Source of the DNA: Coriaria nepalensis | Taxonomy: Eukaryota; Streptophyta; Magnoliopsida; Cucurbitales; Coriariaceae | Direction of reading: 5' to 3' | Assembly: GCA_027186245.1 (NCBI GenBank) | Contig: CP114481.1 | Span: forward strand, 42,873,501 to 42,937,500 | DNA: 64,000 nt | Shown: positions 11,851-26,842 of the stretch, piece after piece | Layout: every line of letters starts with the position of its first letter | Position numbering within the stretch: position 1 is the stretch's first letter | Program-made: the position numbers and the translations under genes | Notes under the pieces: model-generated | What the model was told of the DNA's origin: nothing | What the model saw: the letters and a program-made list of their open reading frames with translations, nothing else | Database searches by the model: none

Positions 11851-13930
11851 TTGCAAGGAAAGTGTGCATTAGTTTAACCTTAAAATCATTTGAATAAGTC
11901 ATATTACGTCAATAACTTATTTCAAAGCAATTCGAACGAATTCTATTTTCTCACATAAAACGCAAGTTTTGTGCATAACTTTCAAATGATCATTGCAAGG
12001 AAAGTGTGCTTTAGTCTAACCTTAAAATCATTTGAATGAGTCATTTCAAGTCAATAACATATTTCAAAGCAATTCGAACGAATTCTATTTTCGCACTTCG
12101 AAAATAAGTTTTGTGCATAACTTGCAAATGATCATTGCAAGGAAAGTGTGCATTAGCTTAACCCTAAAATCATTTGAATGAGTCATTTCAAGTCATTAAC
12201 TTATTTCAAAGCAATTCGAACGAATTCTATTTTCGCACTTCGAAAATAAGTTTTGTTCATAACTTGCAAATGATCAATGCAAGGAATGTATGCATTCGTT
12301 TAACTTTAAAACCATTTCAATTAGTGATTTCAAGTCAATATCTTATTTCAAAGCAGTTCGAACGAATTCTATTTTCACACTTCAAACAGAAGTTTCGTGG
12401 ATAACTTTCAAATGATTATTGCAAGGAAAGTGTGCATTAGTTTAACCTTAAAATCATTTGAATGAGTCATATTAAGTCAATAAGTTATTTTAAAGCAATT
12501 CGAACGAATTCTATTTTCGCACTTCAAACGCAAGTTTTGTGCATAACTTTCAAATGATCATTGCAAGGAAAGTGTGCTTTAGTCTAACCTTAAAATCATT
12601 TGAATGAGTCATTTCAAGTCAATAACTTCTTTCAAAGCAATCCGAACGAATTCTATTTTCGCACTTCGAAAACAAGTTTTGTTCATAACTTGCAAATGAT
12701 CAATGCAAGGAATGTATGCATTCGTTTAACTTTAAAATCATTTCAATTAGTGACTTCAAGTCAATATCTTATTTCAAAGCAGTTCCAACGAATTCTATTT
12801 TCACACTTCAAACAGAAGTTTCGTGGATAACTTTCAAATGATCATTGCAAGGAAAGTGTGCATTAGTTTAACCTTAAAATCATTTGAATAAGTCATATTA
12901 AGTCAATAACTTATTTCAAAGCAATTCGAACGAATTCTATTTTCTCACATAAAACGCAAGTTTTGTGCATAACTTTCAAATGATCATTGCAAGGAAAGTG
13001 TGCTTTAGTCTAACCTTAAAATCATTTGAATGAGTCATTTCAAGTCAATAACATATTTCAAAGCAATTCGAACGAATTCTATTTTCGCACTTCGAAAATA
13101 AGTTTTGTGCATAACTTGCAAATGATCATTGCAAGGAAAGTGTGCATTAGCTTAACCCTAAAATCATTTGAATGAGTCATTTCAAGTCATTAACTTATTT
13201 CAAAGCAATTCGAACGAATTCTATTTTCGCACTTCGAAAATAAGTTTTGTTCATAACTTGCAAATGATCAATGCAAGGAATGTATGCATTCGTTTAACTT
13301 TAAAACCATTTCAATTAGTGATTTCAAGTCAATATCTTATTTCAAAGCAGTTCGAACGAATTCTATTTTCACACTTCAAACAGAAGTTTCGTGGATAACT
13401 TTCAAATGATTATTGCAAGGAAAGTGTGCATTAGTTTAACCTTAAAATCATTTGAATGAGTCATATTAAGTCAATAAGTTATTTTAAAGCAATTCGAACG
13501 AATTCTATTTTCGCACTTCAAACGCAAGTTTTGTGCATAACTTTCAAATGATCATTGCAAGGAAAGTGTGCTTTAGTCTAACCTTAAAATCATTTGAATG
13601 AGTCATTTCAAGTCAATAACTTCTTTCAAAGCAATCCGAACGAATTCTATTTTCGCACTTCGAAAACAAGTTTTGTTCATAACTTGCAAATGATCAATGC
13701 AAGGAATGTATGCATTCGTTTAACTTTAAAATCATTTCAATTAGTGACTTCAAGTCAATATCTTATTTCAAAGCAGTTCCGACGAATTCTATTTTCACAC
13801 TTCAAACAGAAGTTTCGTGGATAACTTTCAAATGATCATTGCAACGAAAGTGTGCATTAGTTTAACCTTAAAATCATTTGAATAAGTCATATTAAGTCAA
13901 TAACTTATTTCAAAGCAATTCGAACGAATT
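11850..13930. repeat. 994-bp heptamer HOR, two tandem copies
   Basis: Offsets of 994 bp (7 x 142) hold throughout: TTTTCTCACATAAAACG at 11,947 and 12,941, AAAACCATTTC in the A monomers near 12,310 and 13,304, AATAAGTTATTTTAAAG near 12,480 and 13,474, and AATAACTTCTTTC near 12,620 and 13,614. The heptamer is a tetramer plus a trimer. Copy 2 decays at its right end (TCCGACGAATTC near 13,778, GCAACGAAAG near 13,842). It is the building block of most of the 12-38 kb core. Confidence 0.8.
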
Positions 13931-14469
13931 CTATTTTCTCACTTAAAACGCAAGTTTTGTGCATAACTTTCAAATGATCATTGCAAGGAAAGTGTGCTTT
14001 AGTCTAACCATAAAATCATTTGAATGAGTCATTTCAAGTCAATAACATATTTCAAAGCAATTCGAACGAATTCTATTTTCGCACTTCGAAAACAAGTTTT
14101 GTGCATAACTTGCAAATGATCATTGCAAGGAAAGTGTGCATTAGTTTAACCCTAAAATAATTTGAATGAGTCATTTCAAGTCATTAACTTCTTTCAAAGC
14201 AATTCGAACGAATTCTATTTTCGCACTTCGAAAACAAGTTTTGTTCATAACTTGCAAATGATCAATGCAAGGAATGTATGCATACGTTTATCTTTAAAAT
14301 CATTTCAATAAGTGACTTCAAGTCAATATCTTATTTCAAAGCAGTTCCAACGAATTCTATTTTCACACTTCAAACAGAAGTTTCGTGGATAACTTTCAAA
14401 TGATCATTGCAAGGAAAGTGTGCATTAGTTTAACCTTAAAATCATTTGAATGAGTCATTTCAAGTCAAT

Positions 14470-14482
14470 AACATATTTCAAA
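14470..14482. repeat. 1-bp insertion (extra A)
   Basis: TTTCAAAAGCAATTC replaces TTTCAAAGCAATTC. It shifts the repeat phase by +1: the A-derived frames move from 13594 to 14589, a step of 995 instead of 994. Confidence 0.85.
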
Positions 14483-15198
14483 AGCAATTCGAACGAATTC
14501 TATTTTCGCACTTCGAAAACAAGTTTTGTGCATAACTTGCAAATGATCATTGCAAGGAAAGTGTGCATTAGTTTAACCCTAAAATCATTTGAATGAGTCA
14601 TTTCAAGTCATTAACTTCTTTCAAAGCAATCCGAACGAATTCTATTTTCGCACTTCGAAAACAAGTTTTGTTCATAACTTGCAAATGATCAATGCAAGGA
14701 ATGTATGCATTCGTTTAACTTTAAAATCATTTCAATTAGTGACTTCAAGTCAATATCTTATTTCAAAGCAGTTCCAACAAATTCTATTTTCACACTTCAA
14801 ACAGAAGCTTCGTGGATAACTTTCAAATGATCATTGCAAGGAAAGTGTGCATTAGTTTAACCTTAAAATAATTTGAATAAGTCATATTAAGTCAATAACT
14901 TATTTCAAAGCAATTCGAACGAATTCTATATTCTCACATAAAACGCAAGTTTTGTGCATAACTTTCAAATGATCATTGCAAGGAAAGTGTGCTTTAGTCT
15001 AACCTTAAAATCATTTGAATGAGTCATTTCAAGTCAATAACATATTTCAAAGCAATTCGAACGAATTCTATTTTCGCACTTCGAAAATAAGTTTTGTGCA
15101 TAACTTGCAAATGATCATTGCAAGGAAAGTGTGCATTAGCTTAACCCTAAAATCATTTGAATGAGTCATTTCAAGTCATTAACTTATTTCAAAGCAAT

Positions 15199-15208
15199 TC
15201 GAAGAATT
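15199..15208. repeat. 1-bp deletion in GAATTC-flanking dyad, lineage marker found six times
   Basis: TTCGAAGAATTC replaces TTCGAACGAATTC. The same deletion occurs near 15,203, 19,178, 21,307, 22,300, 24,855 and 29,398. All six are A monomers that also share AAAACCATTTC and TTTCAAATCAATATC, so this is one ancestral event spread by amplification. It shortens those monomers to 141 bp and breaks the otherwise open A frame. Confidence 0.85.
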
Positions 15209-18200
15209 CTATTTTCGCACTTCGAAAATAAGTTTTGTTCATAACTTGCAAATGATCAATGCAAGGAATGTATGCATTCGTTTAACTTTAAAACCATTTC
15301 AATTAATGATTTCAAATCAATATCTTATTTCAAACCAGTTCGAACGAATTCTATTTTCACACTTCAAACAGAAGTTTCGTGGATAACTTTCAAATGATCA
15401 TTGCAAGGAAAGTGTGCATTAGTTTAACCTTAAAATCATTTGAATAAGTCATATTAAGTCAATAACTTATTTCAAAGCAATTCGAACGAATTCTATTTTC
15501 TCACTTAAAACGCAAGTTTTGTGCATAACTTTCAAATGATCATTGCAAGGAAAGTGTGCTTTAGTCTAACCATAAAATCATTTGAATGAGTCATTTCAAG
15601 TCAATAACATATTTCAAAGCAATTCGAACGAATTCTATTTTCGCACTTCGAAAACAAGTTTTGTGCATAACTTGCAAATGATCATTGCAAGGAAAGTGTG
15701 CATTAGTTTAACCCTAAAATAATTTGAATGAGTCATTTCAAGTCATTAACTTCTTTCAAAGCAATTCGAACGAATTCTATTTTCGCACTTCGAAAACAAG
15801 TTTTGTTCATAACTTGCAAATGATCAATGCAAGGAATGTATGCATACGTTTATCTTTAAAATCATTTCAATAAGTGACTTCAAGTCAATATCTTATTTCA
15901 AAGCAGTTCCAACGAATTCTATTTTCACACTTCAAACAGAAGTTTCGTGGATAACTTTCAAATGATCATTGCAAGGAAAGTGTGCATTAGTTTAACCTTA
16001 AAATCATTTGAATGAGTCATTTCAAGTCAATAACATATTTCAAAGCAATTTGAACGAATTCTATTTTCGCACTTCGAAAACAAGTTTTGTGCATAACTTG
16101 CAAATGATTATTGCAAGGAAAGTGTGCATTAGTTTAACCCTAAAATCATTTGAATGAGTCATTTCAAGTCATTAACTTCTTTCAAAGCAATCCGAACGAA
16201 TTCTATTTTCGCACTTCGAAAACAAGTTTTGTTCATAACTTGCAAATGATCAATGCAAGGAATGTATGCATTCGTTTAACTTTAAAATCATTTCAATTAG
16301 TGACTTCAAGTCAATATCTTATTTCAAAGCAGTTCCAACAAATTCTATTTTCACACTTCAAACAGAAGTTTCGTGGATAACTTTCAAATGATCATTGCAA
16401 GGAAAGTGTGCATTAGTTTAACCTTAAAATCATTTGAATGAGTCATTTCAAGTCAATAACATATTTCAAAGCAATTCGAACGAATTCTATTTTCGCACTT
16501 CGAAAACAAGTTTTGTGCATAACTTGCAAATGATCATTGCAAGGAAAGTGTGCATTAGTTTAACCCTAAAATCATTTGAATGAGTCATTTCAAGTCATTA
16601 ACTTCTTTCAAAGCAATCCGAACGAATTCTATTTTCGCACTTCGAAAACAAGTTTTGTTCATAACTTGCAAATGATCAATGCAAGGAATGTATGCATTCG
16701 TTTAACTTTAAAATCATTTCAATTAGTGACTTCAAGTCAATATCTTATTTCAAAGCAGTTCCAACAAATTCTATTTTCACACTTCAAACAGAAGCTTCGT
16801 GGATAACTTTCAAATGATCATTGCAAGGAAAGTGTGCATTAGTTTAACCTTAAAATAATTTGAATAAGTCATATTAAGTCAATAACTTATTTCAAAGCAA
16901 TTCGAACGAATTCTATATTCTCACATAAAACGCAAGTTTTGTGCATAACTTTCAAATGATCATTGCAAGGAAAGTGTGCTTTAGTCTAACCTTAAAATCA
17001 TTTGAATGAGTCATTTCAAGTCAATAACATATTTCAAAGCAATTCGAACGAATTCTATTTTCGCACTTCGAAAATAAGTTTTGTGCATAACTTGCAAATG
17101 ATCATTGCAAGGAAAGTGTGCATTAGCTTAACCCTAAAATCATTTGAATGAGTCATTTCAAGTCATTAACTTATTTCAAAGCAATTCGAACGAATTCTAT
17201 TTTCGCACTTCGAAAATAAGTTTTGTTCATAACTTGCAAATGATCAATGCAAGGAATGTATGCATTCGTTTAACTTTAAAACCATTTCAATTAGTGATTT
17301 CAAGTCAATATCTTATTTCAAAGCAGTTCGAACGAATTCTATTTTCACACTTCAAACAGAAGTTTCGTGGATAACTTTCAAATGATTATTGCAAGGAAAG
17401 TGTGCATTAGTTTAACCTTAAAATCATTTGAATGAGTCATATTAAGTCAATAAGTTATTTTAAAGCAATTCGAACGAATTCTATTTTCGCACTTCAAACG
17501 CAAGTTTTGTGCATAACTTTCAAATGATCATTGCAAGGAAAGTGTGCTTTAGTCTAACCTTAAAATCATTTGAATGAGTCATTTCAAGTCAATAACTTCT
17601 TTCAAAGCAATCCGAACGAATTCTATTTTCGCACTTCGAAAACAAGTTTTGTTCATAACTTGCAAATGATCAATGCAAGGAATGTATGCATTCGTTTAAC
17701 TTTAAAATCATTTCAATTAGTGACTTCAGGTCAATATCTTATTTCAAAGCAGTTCCAACGAATTCTATTTTCACACTTCAAACAGAAGCTTCGTGGATAA
17801 CTTTCAAATGATCATTGCAAGGAAAGTGTGCATTAGTTTAACCTTAAAATCATTTGAATAAGTCATATTAAGTCAATAACTTATTTCAAAGCAATTCGAA
17901 CGAATTCTATTTTCTCACATAAAACGCAAGTTTTGTGCATAACTTTCAAATGATCATTGCAAGGAAAGTGTGCTTTAGTCTAACCTTAAAATCATTTGAA
18001 TGAGTCTTTTCAAGTCAATAACATATTTCAAAGCAATTCGAACGAATTCTATTTTCGCACTTCGAAAATAAGTTTTGTGCATAACTTGCAAATGATCATT
18101 GCAAGGAAAGTGTGCATTAGCTTAACCCTAAAATCATTTGAATGAGTCATTTCAAGTCATTAACTTATTTCAAAGCAATTCGAACGAATTCTATTTTCGC

Positions 18201-21200
18201 ACTTCGAAAATAAGTTTTGTTCATAACTTGCAAATGATCAATGCAAGGAATGTATGCATTCGTTTAACTTTAAAACCATTTCAATTAGTGATTTCAAGTC
18301 AATATCTTATTTCAAAGCAGTTCGAACGAATTCTATTTTCACACTTCAAACAGAAGTTTCGTGGATAACTTTCAAATGATTATTGCAAGGAAAGTGTGCA
18401 TTAGTTTAACCTTAAAATCATTTGAATGAGTCATATTAAGTCAATAAGTTATTTTAAAGCAATTCGAACGAATTCTATTTTCGCACTTCAAACGCAAGTT
18501 TTGTGCATAACTTTCAAATGATCATTGCAAGGAAAGTGTGCTTTAGTCTAACCTTAAAATCATTTGAATGAGTCATTTCAAGTCAATAACTTCTTTCAAA
18601 GCAATCCGAACGAATTCTATTTTCGCACTTCGAAAACAAGTTTTGTTCATAACTTGCAAATGATCAATGCAAGGAATGTATGCATTCGTTTAAATTTAAA
18701 ATCATTTCAATTAGTGTCTTCAAGTCAATATCTTATTTCAAAGCAGTTCCAACGAATTCTATTTTCACACTTGAAACAGAAGCTTCGTGGATAACTTTCA
18801 AATGATCATTGCCAGGAAAGTGTGCATTAGTTTAACCTTAAAATCATTTGAATAAGTCATATTAAGTCAATAACTTATTTCAAAGCAATTCGAACGAATT
18901 CTATTTTCTCACATAAAACGCAAGTTTTGTGCATAACTTTCAAATGATCATTGCAAGGAAAGTGTGCTTTAGTCTAACCTTAAAATCATTTGAATGAGTC
19001 ATTTCAAGTCAATAACATATTTCAAAGCAATTCGAACGAATTCTATTTTCGCACTTCGAAAATAAGTTTTGTGCATAACTTGCAAATGATCATTGCAAGG
19101 AAAGTGTGCATTAGCTTAACCCTAAAATCATTTGAATGAGTCATTTCAAGTCATTAACTTATTTCAAAGCAATTCGAAGAATTCTATTTTCGCACTTCGA
19201 AAATAAGTTTTGTTCATAACTTGCAAATGATCAATGCAAGGAATGTATGCATTCGTTTAACTTTAAAACCATTTCAATTAGTGATTTCAAATCAATATCT
19301 TATTTCAAACCATTTCGAACGAATTCTATTTTCACACTTCAAACAGAAGTTTCGTGGATAACTTTCAAATGATCATTGCAAGGAAAGTGTGCATTAGTTT
19401 AACCTTAAAATCATTTGAATAAGTCATATTAAGTCAATAACTTATTTCAAAGCAATTCGAACGAATTCTATTTTCTCACTTAAAAAGCAAGTTTTGTGCA
19501 TAACTTTCAAATGATCATTGCAAGGAAAGTGTGCTTTAGTCTAACCTTAAAATCATTTGAATGAGTCATTTCAAGTCAATAACATATTTCAAAGCAATTC
19601 GAACGAATTCTATTTTCGCACTTCGAAAACAAGTTTTGTGCATAACTTGCAAATGATCATTGCAAGGAAAGTGTGCATTAGTTTAACCCTAAAATAATTT
19701 GAATGAGTCATTTCAAGTCATTAACTTCTTTCAAAGCAATCCGAACGAATTCTATTTTCGCACTTCGAAAACAAGTTTTGTTCATAACTTGCAAATGATC
19801 AATGCAAGGAATGTATGCATTCGTTTAACTTTAAAATCATTTCAATTAGTGACTTCAAGTCAATATCTTATTTCAAAGCAGTTCCAACGAATTCTATTTT
19901 CACACTTCAAACAGAAGCTTCGTGGATAACTTTCAAATGATCATTGCAAGGAAAGTGTGCATTAGTTTAACCTTAAAATAATTTGAATAAGTCATATTAA
20001 GTCAATAACTTATTTCAAAGCAATTCGAACGAATTCTATTTTCTCACATAAAACGCAAGTTTTGTGCATAACTTTCAAATGATCATTGCAAGGAAAGTGT
20101 GCTTTAGTCGAACCTTAAAATCATTTGAATGAGTCATTTCAAGTCAATAACATATTTCAAAGCAATTCGAACGAATTCTATTTTCGCACTTCGAAAATAA
20201 GTTTTGTGCATAACTTGCAAATGATCATTGCAAGGAAAGTGTGCATTAGCTTAACCCTAAAATCATTTGAATGAGTCATTTCAAGTCATTAACTTATTTC
20301 AAAGCAATTCGAACGAATTCTATTTTCGCACTTCGAAAATAAGTTTTGTTCATAACTTGCAAATGATCAATGCAAGGAATGTATGCATTCGTTTAACTTT
20401 AAAACCATTTCAATTAGTGATTTCAAGTCAATATCTTATTTCAAAGCAGTTCGAACGAATTCTATTTTCACACTTCAAACAGAAGTTTCGTGGATAACTT
20501 TCAAATGATTATTGCAAGGAAAGTGTGCATTAGTTTAACCTTAAAATCATTTGAATGAGTCATATTAAGTCAATAAGTTATTGTAAAGCAATTCGAACGA
20601 ATTCTATTTTCGCACTTCAAACGCAAGTTTTGTGCATAACTTTCAAATGATCATTGCAAGGAAAGTGTGCTTTAGTCTAACCTTAAAATCATTTGAATGA
20701 GTCATTTCAAGTCAATAACTTCTTTCAAAGCAATCCGAACGAATTCTATTTTCGCACTTCGAAAACAAGTTTTGTTCATAACTTGCAAATGATCAATGCA
20801 AGGAATGTATGCATTCGTTTAACTTTAAAATCATTTCAATTAGTGACTTCAAGTCAATATCTTATTTCAAAGCAGTTCCAACGAATTCTATTTTCACACT
20901 TCAAACAGAAGCTTCGTGGATAACTTTCAAATGATCATTGCAAGGAAAGTGTGCATTAGTTTAACCTTAAAATCATTTGAATAAGTCATATTAAGTCAAT
21001 AACTTATTTCAGAGCAATTCGAACGAATTCTATTTTCTCACATAAAACGCAAGTTTTGTGCTTAACTTTCAAATGATCATTGCAAGGAAAGTGTGCTTTA
21101 GTCTAACCTTAAAATCATTTGAATGAGTCATTTCAAGTCAATAACATATTTCAAAGCAATTCGAACGAATTCTATTTTCGCACTTCGAAAATAAGTTTTG

Positions 21201-22299
21201 TGCATAACTTGCAAATGATCATTGCAAGGAAAGTGTGCATTAGCTTAACCCTAAAATCATTTGAATGAGTCATTTCAAGTCATTAACTTATTTCAAAGCA
21301 ATTCGAAGAATTCTATTTTCGCACTTCGAAAATAAGTTTTGTTCATAACTTGCAAATGATCAATGCAAGGAATGTATGCATTCGTTTAACTTTAAAACCA
21401 TTTCAATTAGTGATTTCAAATCAATATCTTATTTCAAAGCAGTTCGAACGAATTCTATTTTCACACTTCAAACAGAAGTTTCGTGGATAACTTTCAAATG
21501 ATTATTGCAAGGAAAGTGTGCATTAGTTTAACCTTAAAATCATTTGAATGAGTCATATTAAGTCAATAACTTATTTTAAAGCAATTCGAACGAATTCTAT
21601 TTTCGCACTTCAAACGCAAGTTTTGTGCATAACTTTCAAATGATCATTGCAAGGAAAGTGTGCTTTAGTCTAACCTTAAAATCATTTGAATGAGTCATTT
21701 CAAGTCAATAACTTCTTTCAAAGCAATCCGAACGAATTCTATTTTCGCACTTCGAAAACAAGTTTTGTTCATAACTTGCAAATGATCAATGCAAGGAATG
21801 TATGCATTCGTTTAAATTTAAAATCATTTCAATTAGTGTCTTCAAGTCAATATCTTATTTCAAAGCAGTTCCAACGAATTCTATTTTCACACTTGAAACA
21901 GAAGCTTCGTGGATAACTTTCAAATGATCATTGCCAGGAAAGTGTGCATTAGTTTAACCTTAAAATCATTTGAATAAGTCATATTAAGTCAATAACTTAT
22001 TTCAAAGCAATTCGAACGAATTCTATTTTCTCACATAAAACGCAAGTTTTGTGCATAACTTTCAAATGATCATTGCAAGGAAAGTGTGCTTTAGTCTAAC
22101 CTTAAAGTCATTTGAATGAGTCATTTCAAGTCAATAACATATTTCAAAGCAATTCGAACGAATTCTATTTTCGCACTTCGAAAATAAGTTTTGTGCATAA
22201 CTTGCAAATGATCATTGCAAGGAAAGTGTGCATTAGCTTAACCCTAAAATCATTTGAATGAGTCATTTCAAGTCATTAACTTATTTCAAAGCAATTCGA

Positions 22300-25200
22300 A
22301 GAATTCTATTTTCGCACTTCGAAAATAAGTTTTGTTCATAACTTGCAAATGATCAATGCAAGGAATGTATGCATTCGTTTAACTTTAAAACCATTTCAAT
22401 TAGTGATTTCAAATCAATATCTTATTTCAAACCAGTTCGAACGAATTCTATTTTCACACTTCAAACAGAAGTTTCGTGGATAACTTTCAAATGATCATTG
22501 CAAGGAAAGTGTGCATTAGTTTAACCTTAAAATCATTTGAATAAGTCATATTAAGTCAATAACTTATTTCAAAGCAATTCGAACGAATTCTATTTTCTCA
22601 CTTAAAACGCAAGTTTTGTGCATAACTTTCAAATGATCATTGCAAGGAAAGTGTGCTTTAGTCTAACCTTAAAATCATTTGAATGAGTCATTTCAAGTCA
22701 ATAACATATTTCAAAGCAATTCGAACGAATTCTATTTTCGCACTTCGAAAACAAGTTTTGTGCATAACTTGCAAATGATCATTGCAAGGAAAGTGTGCAT
22801 TAGTTTAACCCTAAAATAATTTGAATGAGTCATTTCAAGTCATTAACTTCTTTCAAAGCAATTCGAACGAATTCTATTTTTGCACTTCGAAAACAAGTTT
22901 TGTTCATAACTTGCAAATGATCAATGCAAGGAATGTATGCATACGTTTATCTTTAAAATCATTTCAATAAGTGACTTCAAGTCAATATCTTATTTCAAAG
23001 CAGTTCCAACGAATTATATTTTCACACTTCAAACAGAAGTTTCGTGGATAACTTTCAAATGATCATTGCAAGGAAAGTGTGCATTAGTTTAACCTTAAAA
23101 TCATTTGAATGAGTCATTTCAAGTCAATAACATATTTCAAAGCAATTCGAACGAATTCTATTTTCGCACTTCGAAAACAAGTTTTGTGCATAACTTGCAA
23201 ATGATCATTGCAAGGAAAGTGTGCATTAGTTTAACCCTAAAATCATTTGAATGAGTCATTTCAAGTCATTAACTTCTTTCAAAGCAATCCGAACGAATTC
23301 TATTTTCGCACTTCGAAAACAAGTTTTGTTCATAACTTGCAAATGATCAATGCAAGGAATGTATGCATTCGTTTAACTTTAAAATCATTTCAATTAGTGA
23401 CTTCAAGTCAATATCTTATTTCAAAGCAGTTCCAACGAATTCTATTTTCACACTTCAAACAGAAGCTTCGTGGATAACTTTCAAATGATCATTGCAAGGA
23501 AAGTGTGCATTAGTTTAACCTTAAAATAATTTGAATAAGTCATATTAAGTCAATAACTTATTTCAAAGCAATTCGAACGAATTCTATTTTCTCACATAAA
23601 ACGCAAGTTTTGTGCATAACTTTCAAATGATCATTGCAAGGAAAGTGTGCTTTAGTCGAACCTTAAAATCATTTGAATGAGTCATTTCAAGTCAATAACA
23701 TATTTCAAAGCAATTCGAACGAATTCTATTTTCGCACTTCGAAAATAAGTTTTGTGCATAACTTGCAAATGATCATTGCAAGGAAAGTGTGCATTAGCTT
23801 AACCCTAAAATCATTTGAATGAGTCATTTCAAGTCATTAACTTATTTCAAAGCAATTCGAACGAATTCTATTTTCGCACTTCGAAAATAAGTTTTGTTCA
23901 TAACTTGCAAATGATCAATGCAAGGAATGTATGCATTCGTTTAACTTTAAAACCATTTCAATTAGTGATTTCAAGTCAATATCTTATTTCAAAGCAGTTC
24001 GAACGAATTCTATTTTCACACTTCAAACAGAAGTTTCGTGGATAACTTTCAAATGATTATTGCAAGGAAAGTGTGCATTAGTTTAACCTTAAAATCATTT
24101 GAATGAGTCATATTAAGTCAATAAGTTATTTTAAAGCAATTCGAACGAATTCTATTTTCGCACTTCAAACGCAAGTTTTGTGCATAACTTTCAAATGATC
24201 ATTGCAAGGAAAGTGTGCTTTAGTCTAACCTTAAAATCATTTGAATGAGTCATTTCAAGTCAATAACTTCTTTCAAAGCAATCCGAACGAATTCTATTTT
24301 CGCACTTCGAAAACAAGTTTTGTTCATAACTTGCAAATGATCAATGCAAGGAATGTATGCATTCGTTTAACTTTAAAATCATTTCAATTAGTGACTTCAA
24401 GTCAATATCTTATTTCAAAGCAGTTCCAACGAATTCTATTTTCACACTTCAAACAGAAGCTTCGTGGATAACTTTCAAATGATCATTGCAAGGAAAGTGT
24501 GCATTAGTTTAACCTTAAAATCATTTGAATAAGTCATATTAAGTCAATAACTTATTTCAGAGCAATTCGAACGAATTCTATTTTCTCACATAAAACGCAA
24601 GTTTTGTGCTTAACTTTCAAATGATCATTGCAAGGAAAGTGTGCTTTAGTCTAACCTTAAAATCATTTGAATGAGTCATTTCAAGTCAATAACATATTTC
24701 AAAGCAATTCGAACGAATTCTATTTTCGCACTTCGAAAATAAGTTTTGTGCATAACTTGCAAATGATCATTGCAAGGAAAGTGTGCATTAGCTTAACCCT
24801 AAAATCATTTGAATGAGTCATTTCAAGTCATTAACTTATTTCAAAGCAATTCGAAGAATTCTATTTTCGCACTTCGAAAATAAGTTTTGTTCATAACTTG
24901 CAAATGATCAATGCAAGGAATGTATGCATTCGTTTAACTTTAAAACCATTTCAATTAGTGATTTCAAATCAATATCTTATTTCAAAGCAGTTCGAACGAA
25001 TTCTATTTTCACACTTCAAACAGAAGTTTCGTGGATAACTTTCAAATGATTATTGCAAGGAAAGTGTGCATTAGTTTAACCTTAAAATCATTTGAATGAG
25101 TCATATTAAGTCAATAACTTATTTTAAAGCAATTCGAACGAATTCTATTTTCGCACTTCAAACGCAAGTTTTGTGCATAACTTTCAAATGATCATTGCAA

Positions 25201-26842
25201 GGAAAGTGTGCTTTAGTCTAACCTTAAAATCATTTGAATGAGTCATTTCAAGTCAATAACTTATTTCAAAGCAATCCGAACGAAATCTATTTTCGCACTT
25301 CAAAAACAAGTTTTGTGGATAACTTTCAAATGATCAATGCAAGGAATGTATGCATTAGTTTAACCTTAAAATCATTTGAATGAGTCATATTAAGTCAATA
25401 ACTTATTTCAAAGCAATTCGAACGAATTCTATTTTCGCATTTCAAAAGCTAGTTTTGTGCATAACTTTCAAATGATCATTGCAAGGAAAGTGTGCATTAG
25501 TTTAACCTTAAAATCATTTGAATGAGTCATTTCAAGTCAATAACTTATTTCAAAGCAATCCGAACGAATTCTATTTTCGCACTTCGAAAACAAGTTTTGT
25601 TCATAACTTGCAAATGATCAATGCAAGGAATGTATGCATGCGTTTAACTTTAAAATCATTTCAATTAGTGACTTCAAGTCAATATCTTATTTCAAAGCAG
25701 TTCCAACGAATTCTATTTTCACAATTCAAACAGAAGTTTCGTGGATAACTTTCAAATGATCATTGCAAGGAAAGTGTGCATTAGTTTAACCTTAAAATCA
25801 TTTGAATGAGTCATATTAAGTCAATCACTTATTTTAAAGCAATTCGAACGAATTCTATTTTCGCAGTTCGAAAACAAGTTTTGTTCATAACTTGCAAATG
25901 ATCAATGCAAGGAATGTATGCATTCGTTTAACTTTAAAATCATTTCAATTAGTGATTTCACGTCAATATCTTATTTCGATGCAGTTCGAACGAATTCTAT
26001 TTTCACACTTCAAACAGAAGTTTCGTGGATAACTTTCAAATGATTATTGCAAGGAAAGTGTGCATTAGTTTAACCTTAAAATCATTTGAATGAGTCATAT
26101 TAAGTCAATCACTTATTTTAAAGCAATCCGAACGAATTCTATTTTCGCACTTCAAATGCAAGTTTTGTGCATAACTTTCAAGTGATTATTGCAAGGAAAG
26201 TGTGCATTAGTTTAACCGTACAATCATTTGAATGAGTCATATTAAGTCAATCACTTATTTTAAAGCAATCCGAACGAATTCTATTTTCGCACTTCAAAAA
26301 CAAGTTTTGTGGATAACTTTCAAATGATCAATGCAAGGAATGTATGCATTAGTTTAACCTTAAAATCATTTGAATGAGTCATATTAAGTCAATAACTTAT
26401 TTCAAAGCAATTCGAACGAATTCTATTTTCGCATTTCAAAAGCAAGTTTTGTGCATAACTTTCAAATGATCATTGCAAGGAAAGTGTGCATTAGTTTAAC
26501 CTTAAAATCATTTGAATGAGTCATTTCAAGTCAATAACTTATTTCAAAGCAATCCGAACGAATTCTATTTTCGCACTTCGAAAACAAGTTTTGTTCATAA
26601 CTTGCAAATGATCAATGCAAGGAATGTATGCATGCGTTTAACTTTAAAATCATTTCAATTAGTGACTTCAAGTCAATATCTTATTTCAAAGCAGTTCCAA
26701 CGAATTCTATTTTTACACTTGAAACAGAAGTTTCGTGGATAACTTTCAAATGATCATTGCAAGGAAAGTGTGCATTAGTTTAACCTTAAAATCATTTGAA
26801 TAAGTCATATTAAGTCAATAACTTATTTCAAAGCAATTCGAA
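22300..26842. repeat. 32-mer HOR (4,543 bp), copy 1
   Basis: Matching features recur at +4,543 bp (32 x 142 minus the 1-bp deletion each copy carries). They include the ATGCATACGTTTATC monomer, the deletion monomer near 24,855, CGAACGAAATCTATTTTCG near 25,280, TTTCGCAGTTCG near 25,860 and the ACCGTACAATC monomer near 26,215. I saw only about six substitutions between the copies. One is GAATTATATTTTC near 23,012 in this copy. The left junction is seamless and lies at the start of an A monomer. Confidence 0.85.

Larger units (their letters stand above)
13931..22299. repeat. Heptamer-derived mosaic block
   Basis: Several overlapping long offsets link segments: 1,562 bp for CTAACCATAAAATC (14,003 and 15,565); 1,987 bp for GAATTCTATATTCTC (14,921 and 16,908); 994 bp between 17.1 and 18.1 kb; and 3,122 bp for the A variant with TTTAAATTTAAAATC (near 18,690 and 21,812). 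19.6-21.7 kb also matches 23.1-25.26 kb at +3,548 bp. No single HOR period covers the block, so it records repeated out-of-register exchanges between heptamer arrays. Confidence 0.7.

Noticed and set aside
25314..25322. DnaA-box-like TGTGGATAA (also near 26,306, 29,857, 30,850, 33,266, 34,259, 36,248 and 37,239), suggesting a bacterial-type origin
   Set aside because: It is a one-base variant of the CGTGGATAA found in ordinary B monomers, repeated only because the HOR is repeated. The context is a eukaryotic satellite with no replication genes.
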